Below, piece after piece: positions 58,907 to 64,000 of a DNA stretch of 64,000 nt. The notes beneath the pieces are model-generated. The model was given only the letters and a program-made list of their open reading frames with translations, had not been told where the DNA came from and searched no databases. The DNA is from Nothophoma quercina (Eukaryota; Ascomycota; Dothideomycetes; Pleosporales; Didymellaceae), in contig JAKIXB010000044.1 of NCBI GenBank assembly GCA_021642125.1, forward strand, positions 124,001 through 188,000. The letters run 5' to 3'. Within the stretch, counting starts at the first letter, position 1, and each line of letters begins with the position of its first letter. The position numbers and the translations under genes are program-made.

Positions 58907-59543
58907 GGTGGGCTGTGAGGGTCGGGCTGCAAAGGAGCGTGTTCGGGGCTAGGGGTCGTCCAGAGCGGTTTGAAGAGTGGAAGCGCAGGTATGGGAGGTA
59001 AAGAAGTTCGCTAGCAGTCCCGTCCTTGTAAGGCGTGAGCTTGTGATGGGTGGTGTGGGGGTAGCTCAGGTACGGAGTCGTGTTGACGTACCTGTTGGCA
59101 GGCAAGCGAACTGGGAATATTAGAGCAGGTGGGGCGACAGCACTTGCGGCAGGCGCAAATGAGGTATATGTAGATATGAGAGCTGTCTGCCCCGGATATG
59201 AGAGTGCTTTGCGTGCGTGGGTAGATTGATGTTCGGGCGTGTGTTATGCGTAGTCTAGTTCGTTCTCTGGTATCGAAGACCTGTGATTGAAGTGGGATGT
59301 GCTCTGGTCTTGGCAAGAGCGGCGCATGGGGAAATCGCGACCCAGCCACAGCCCTGGAGCCTTCAAGCATCAATGCGATGTCGCACGCGTGACTAAGTGA
59401 AGATTCCCCCATCACATGCACATCCTACTCTGCTTCTCTCAATAATTTCTTGAGACGCAATCCTTCTGCTGTGTTATTCCCCTTGCCTGAAACGCCTATT
59501 TTCTTCTTTGCTTGCTCAGCTGTTGCTGGCACAGGGGTCCAAG
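58907..59543. promoter_or_regulatory. Divergent promoter between PP2A-A and amino-acid transporter genes
   Basis: About 640 bp. No coding sequence recognised; the frames present start at non-ATG codons or are short. Confidence 0.5.
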
Positions 59544-61172
59544 ATGAATACCGTCGAATCTGAGGGGTCATCGAAGCCCACAACAGAGACGGAGCCACTG
59601 CTAGCCAGGAGGCCTTCAACAACATCTCACACCTCTCAACAATTGAGCAAACAGCTCACCACTCGCCACGCGTTCGCCATCCTTGTTACCCTTCAAATTG
59701 GATCAGGGATTTTTGCGTCCCCTGCACAGGTTGACAGCAATGTGCCTTCGCCTGGTGCAGCCCTGCTCGTTTGGGTCCTTGGAGGCTTGTTGTCATGGGC
59801 AGGTGCAGCTTCCTTTGCTGAGCTTGGTGCTGCGTTGCCATTGAATGGAGGCATGCAAGAATACTTACGTCACGTGTACGGCGACACAGCCGCGTTCCTC
59901 ATGGCCTGGATCTATATCATGGCTGTCAAGCCTTCTTCTATGGCGATACAAAGCATTGTTATTGCGGAGTCTGTTGGCTCTGTCGTATCAAGCGAGCGGC
60001 TTGCTGCATGGGTCCTCAAGCTAATTGCAGCTATAGTTTTTATCTTAATGGTTTTGCTGAACTCGATCAACACCAAGTTCACTCTACGCCTAAGCGAGTC
60101 TTTTACCGTTTTCAAGATTTCGACAGTGGGCCTTATTGTTCTTGGCGGTGCGATCGCAGTCATTGCGCACCTGGTGAATCCTCATTCTTCGCTCTCTGGA
60201 TCTTCAGACTGGTATTCCAAGAACTGGTTCGAAACACGGCCGACGGTTTCGGAAGGCCAGATCATTGACTGGAATTCTATCAGCACCTGGGAGAGGTACG
60301 GGCATTACTGTGCAGCCATCTATGGAGGGCTGTGGGCCTATGATGGTTGGGATAATGTAAGTTGATATTAGCGTTGCCAGCCATTGTCCAAACCATTTGA
60401 CTAATGTACACTGTAGGCCAATATCGTTGCCAGCGAGATCCGTGATCCAGGTCGCTCCCTTCCCAAGGCTATCAAAGCTGCCATGATCGTAGTATTGAGC
60501 TCATTCGAGTTTGTCAACATTGCCTACTACATTCTCCTGTCATGGGATAAGTTGAGCTCCAACAATGCTGTGGCTGTCTCTGCTGCAACCTCGCTTCTAG
60601 GTCGCCCTGCAGGCATCCTGATCACCATACTGGTCGCTGTGTCCTGCGCTGGCTCTGTTACGAGTAACGTCTTCTCGGTTGGAAGACTTACGGTGGCTGC
60701 TTCGCAGCGTCACTACCTCCCTGCTTTCTTTAGCAAGCGTGGCTTGCCTATGTCGGGCAATGCGGACGCTGATGACGCTGAAACTTCGCGCTTCGACGCC
60801 CCCATGTATGTCTCTTGCCTCGGCATGATTACTTGAGTTGACACCACATGCAGTTACGCAAATCTCCTTGCCCTTGTTATCACGCTCATTTACATCTTCA
60901 CCGGCAGTTTCCGAGCTCTACTCACATTTGTAGGGATGGCTGCATGGGTCTTCTATGTCAGTACTGTGATCGGCCTGCTGATACTGCGCCGTCGGGAACC
61001 TCAACTGGAGCGACCCTACCGACCTACGATCATGTTACCTATAACATTTGTCATTGTTGGAACCCTGGTGATTGTACGGAGCGCGATGTTTGCGCCAATC
61101 CAAAGCGGATTTCTTGCGAGCCTATTGGTCGTAGGCGCTGTGATCAGCACATTGCGCTCACGGCAAGGGTAG
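59544..61172 (+). CDS. LAT-type (SLC7-like, APC superfamily) amino-acid transporter, 506 aa
   Basis: Plasma-membrane amino-acid permease of the L-type/methionine-permease-like group in the APC superfamily. Exons are 59544-60356, 60417-60805 and 60854-61172; introns are 60 and 48 nt. A hydrophilic N-terminus (with TEPLLARRPS) is followed by about 12 spans. The first carries the unwound-helix motif IGSGIFASPAQV (consensus GSGIF), the third has GALSWAGAASFAELGAALP-like residues, and helix 6 ends in GGLWAYDGWDN at the first splice site, joined to ANIVASEIRDPGRSLPKAI. Substrate specificity cannot be told; yeast Mup1-like and animal LAT proteins are the nearest named relatives. Confidence 0.9.
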
Positions 61173-63873
61173 TCGTTGGCCCTCATTTTAGTGGACAAGA
61201 ACTTTAGAGCTCTATGCGTTCGCAGCATGTCTGCGAAGAAGACAGAGTCAGCAGAATGAGCTTGGAGCATGACCTGGAGATTCAGATCGCGAAGCTGAGC
61301 ACCTCACATGTGAGGGCATTTGCGCATGTAAAGACGCCAAGCTACGATGGCCCACACCACCAATGCTTGCATTGCTCTGTTAGTCGGTCTACATCTTCTC
61401 CATTACAACATACTGGTATCGCCACAGCACCTCGAAGCCCACGACATGACTCCACATGTTCTTCTCTTTCATCTTTTCTCGGTTAGTGCTGTACTCAACC
61501 AGTCACACCTGGCGCCAGCTAGCATGTCTCATACGCGGCACACTTGTTGGCACACCTTATCGTCGATTCCGTGAAATACCACTTCGGTGCTGTATCGATG
61601 TCATGGTGTATGTTATGTGGCATGTTGATCTGCATTGCATAGATATGCGTCGAATCATAGAAGCTCTAGTATGGCAATAACCCACGCTGCCATGAGAACT
61701 CACGGCGGCTCTCGAACTATCTTCGCTTCCGTTCCAACGCCGTCGATTACCTCGCAACTTGTTACTGTCAAGCGACCATGAGTCACATCATCAGGATGGG
61801 ACTGCCCTCGCCACATCTTTCGATCTTCTACTGGCCACAACGCTTCTCGCCTATCCTGGTCTAAACCGCTCATCATTATAGCGCGAAGGTGGCAGTAAAG
61901 GCTGGAACTCAGATCCAAGCTACTGGACCTACCTCTGGGCGAGTTACGAAGAGGTGCCCACAATGCCAATGACCTGGGACGAAAGGCACGCTTAACTCTC
62001 ACCTAATCATACGACAGATGGCTGGCATACAACAACAGGTCAACACAGTACAAACTCTGCGCTGCTGTCATCACCACGATTTCCTGGTTAGTACGACTAT
62101 ATATCCAAAGACGCACCTTGGACGTTTATGGTGTGATTGTAAGCAACGCCCTTTACGATACGATCTTGATCGCTCTTTGGTCCCAAAGCACGGTATACAA
62201 TCATCTGGCGACTTCTCTGATCCAGAACTCATCTCACTGCGGCCATGTTACCTCGATCAAGAGTGCAGCGAAGCAAGGCTGTCGAATCGTGGCGCTTGTG
62301 CGGTTGCGAAAGCTTCGTCGGTCTGACAGTCGTTACAGTGTGAGTAAAACCTCGTTAATATGGTCAGGTGGTTGTGCTGACTCTCACGCTCTGAAGGTTG
62401 TGGTGCACCGTTCGATATATGGTGACGTGCATGTACGGCGCTTATACGTACGGCAAGGATATCGAAGACTCGGATATATCCTATCGTGACAACGAAAAGA
62501 GCTTCGGTGGCGTCTAGCGCTCACACACAAGACGCATCTGCAGCATCGGTGATGGCAGGGACCGGAAAGACTGGGTCTTGCGAAGAATATCAACTTGTTA
62601 TAATATAACACTGTCTGAATACGACAGCAAAGCGCATGTTTTGCTTGATGCTTGCGCACATTATTTCTTTGCTACAATGCATGGCGTGGACCAGACTTAT
62701 AATCTCCTCGTAATGACTCGGCCGGGACTGAGCTTCCATCTGATTGGGAGCGGGGGGAGTGTCAAACGAAGTGGTCAAGACTGATGCCTGTGTCGCTTCT
62801 CACGCAACGCCTCTCGCCTGCAAAAGACCGATCCTGATCTTTCGATGACAAAGGGAGCACTGTAGCTGGAGCCGGCACCTGTCCTTAGCTTTCATCAATT
62901 TACGGGCCGAGTCCGATTACTCTGTCAGTCTTCTCGGGCTTTCGGAGCAGCGCAGTCGGTACAACGGCCTAACAGCAAACCTTCGAATATCACGCTCGGC
63001 TTTTGCCGAGGACACTTATTTCAATAATCACGACAGACCTGCGACGACGTAGAGAGCAGATGCAGCTCAGCCAACAACCGTCTCACAAAGTTCGATGCAT
63101 CCGCATGGCATACATTCCATTCCAGGCAGCCACAACCCTCTCTTTCGCTTTTCAACAGTTAATTGGTGAAATGGGGTCAACGTCCTGGATCAGTCGTGCC
63201 GGTGCACCGCGAAGATGCACGGCCATCTACGCAGACAGCCCTTCTCCGGTGGACGATGTGGAGCCGAACCATCATGTGGAAACAACTAGCTGACTAGCTA
63301 ATGCATCCTCGATCAAAGCACCTGTCAAAATAGGATCCTGCCCGCGGATCCCTTGCCCAAGTCTCGTAAGTAGGTCTGGATTGCACGAATCAAGCATTCA
63401 GAGCCATGGCCAAGCTTCGAGATAGTGCGGCTGTCAACTCCCGAAGCGCTAACAAACCGTTTTCACGACCGCAAAAAGTGGAGGTGACGTTCGGGGATGT
63501 AGTCGCTTCTGTAAAACCCCTGGTTTCACAACACCCCGAAACAGTAATTTCTTCGACCCACTGTTACCCACGTGGCACTAGTGCGCGGGTATAGGTTGAG
63601 CTTCATGATCTTGTGTTCACTTTCGGTGCGCCACTGTTTCGAAACTTCCGCACGCCTGGTTTTCCGCTGGTGTGCTCAGAGCAAACGTTTGTCCGCTTTG
63701 ATTAAGGGCTATGCAAACCATATTGCAACGAAGAGGGGCACAGCCATGACTTACGATGAGCTCGGGAAGGAAGCCGACAGATCCCATACAAATACTCTAG
63801 ATCTCTTCATCAGTACACTCGTTAAATTCCATTCACCTCAGCCTCTCATTTCCCATTTGATTTTACGTTCATC
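61173..63873. other. Gene-poor stretch upstream of the pectin lyase gene
   Basis: 2.7 kb with no recognisable gene. Small frames occur (62118-62489 plus; 61700-62002 minus; 63406-63594 plus, from an ATG), but none has known motifs, and most start at GTG or TTG. The right part is the promoter of the pectin lyase gene. No repeats or transposon features were identified by eye. Confidence 0.45.
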
Positions 63874-64000
63874 ATGAAGTTCTTCGCTTTTGCTGCTCTT
63901 GCCAGCCTGGCGCATATGGCAAGCGCAGTAGGCGTCGTTGGCAAGGCTGAAGGATTTGCTGCTGGAGTTACCGGCGGTGGCAGTGCTACGCCACAGTATC
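63874..64000 (+). CDS. Secreted pectin lyase (polysaccharide lyase family 1), 5' end only
   Basis: Only the first 42 codons are in the window. The signal peptide runs MKFFAFAALASLAHMASA. The mature start VGVVGKAEGFAAGVTGGG is followed by SATPQY, the conserved N-terminus of fungal PL1 pectin lyases, which cleave methyl-esterified homogalacturonan by beta-elimination. Catalytic residues lie beyond the window. The ATG context TCATCATGAAG and the open frame support this start. Identification rests on recall of the family N-terminus. Confidence 0.82.
   Translation, partial: MKFFAFAALASLAHMASAVGVVGKAEGFAAGVTGGGSATPQY

Noticed and set aside
62118..62489. 123-codon plus-strand frame in the gene-poor region
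   Set aside because: It starts at TTG and has no recognisable motif or splice continuation.

Overview
This 64 kb window looks like the chromosome of a filamentous ascomycete, most likely a Dothideomycete of the Pleosporales type. The reasons are the dense gene spacing, many short GT-AG introns (about 44-60 nt) with CTNAC-like branch sites, fungus-specific families (Grr1/GrrA F-box protein, Sec39, Ark/Prk kinase, WSC-domain peroxidase, EFG1, GH47 mannosidase, pectin lyase) and a ribosomal protein gene whose start codon is alone on its exon. The lineage is inferred from protein character, because no database search was possible. No rRNA, tRNA, CRISPR array or intact transposon was recognised.

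Left part (1-16.5 kb): the 3'-truncated HUT1 nucleotide-sugar transporter, an orphan protein, a triple-KH RNA-binding protein, a zinc alcohol dehydrogenase with a 17-nt microexon, a Yippee protein, a TPR/DnaJ co-chaperone, a YwbE-domain zinc-finger protein overlapped by a candidate small spliced gene, a secreted Ala-rich repeat protein and an orphan protein. The stretch 16.5-19.5 kb is poor in recognisable genes and holds one candidate three-exon gene.

Middle part (19.5-47 kb): a secreted haem peroxidase with four WSC domains, a broken F-box gene, a mitochondrial rhomboid protease, the GrrA F-box/LRR protein, an interrupted reading frame of unknown kind, an Ark1/Prk1-type kinase, ribosomal protein eS12, Sec39, a GPI-anchored fasciclin protein, a GGCT-fold protein with a zinc finger, the SEA/GATOR2 subunit Mio/Sea4, the rRNA-processing factor EFG1 and a secreted GH47 alpha-mannosidase.

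Right part (47-64 kb): AP-1 gamma-adaptin, a sterol O-acyltransferase, an LMBR1-domain membrane protein, a dithiol glutaredoxin, the PP2A scaffold subunit A and an LAT-type amino-acid transporter. A 2.7 kb gene-poor stretch then leads to the 5' end of a secreted pectin lyase cut by the window edge.

Functionally this is a housekeeping-rich segment: secretory traffic (HUT1, Sec39, AP-1, Ark kinase), nutrient/TOR and phosphatase signalling (Mio, PP2A-A, GrrA, amino-acid transporter), ribosome biogenesis (EFG1, eS12) and proteostasis (DnaJ, rhomboid). It is sprinkled with secreted products that a plant-associated fungus would use (peroxidase-WSC, GH47, fasciclin, pectin lyase). Many genes are paired divergently or convergently, but there is no sign of a biosynthetic cluster. 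The most unusual observations are a candidate gene overlapping the YwbE-zinc-finger gene by ATGA, an AUG-less in-frame targeting-like extension on glutaredoxin, a rhomboid whose catalytic His lies behind a stop-containing intron, and several degenerate or orphan frames. All splice models were derived by eye from frame continuity and splice signals, and every proposed CDS sums to a whole number of codons.
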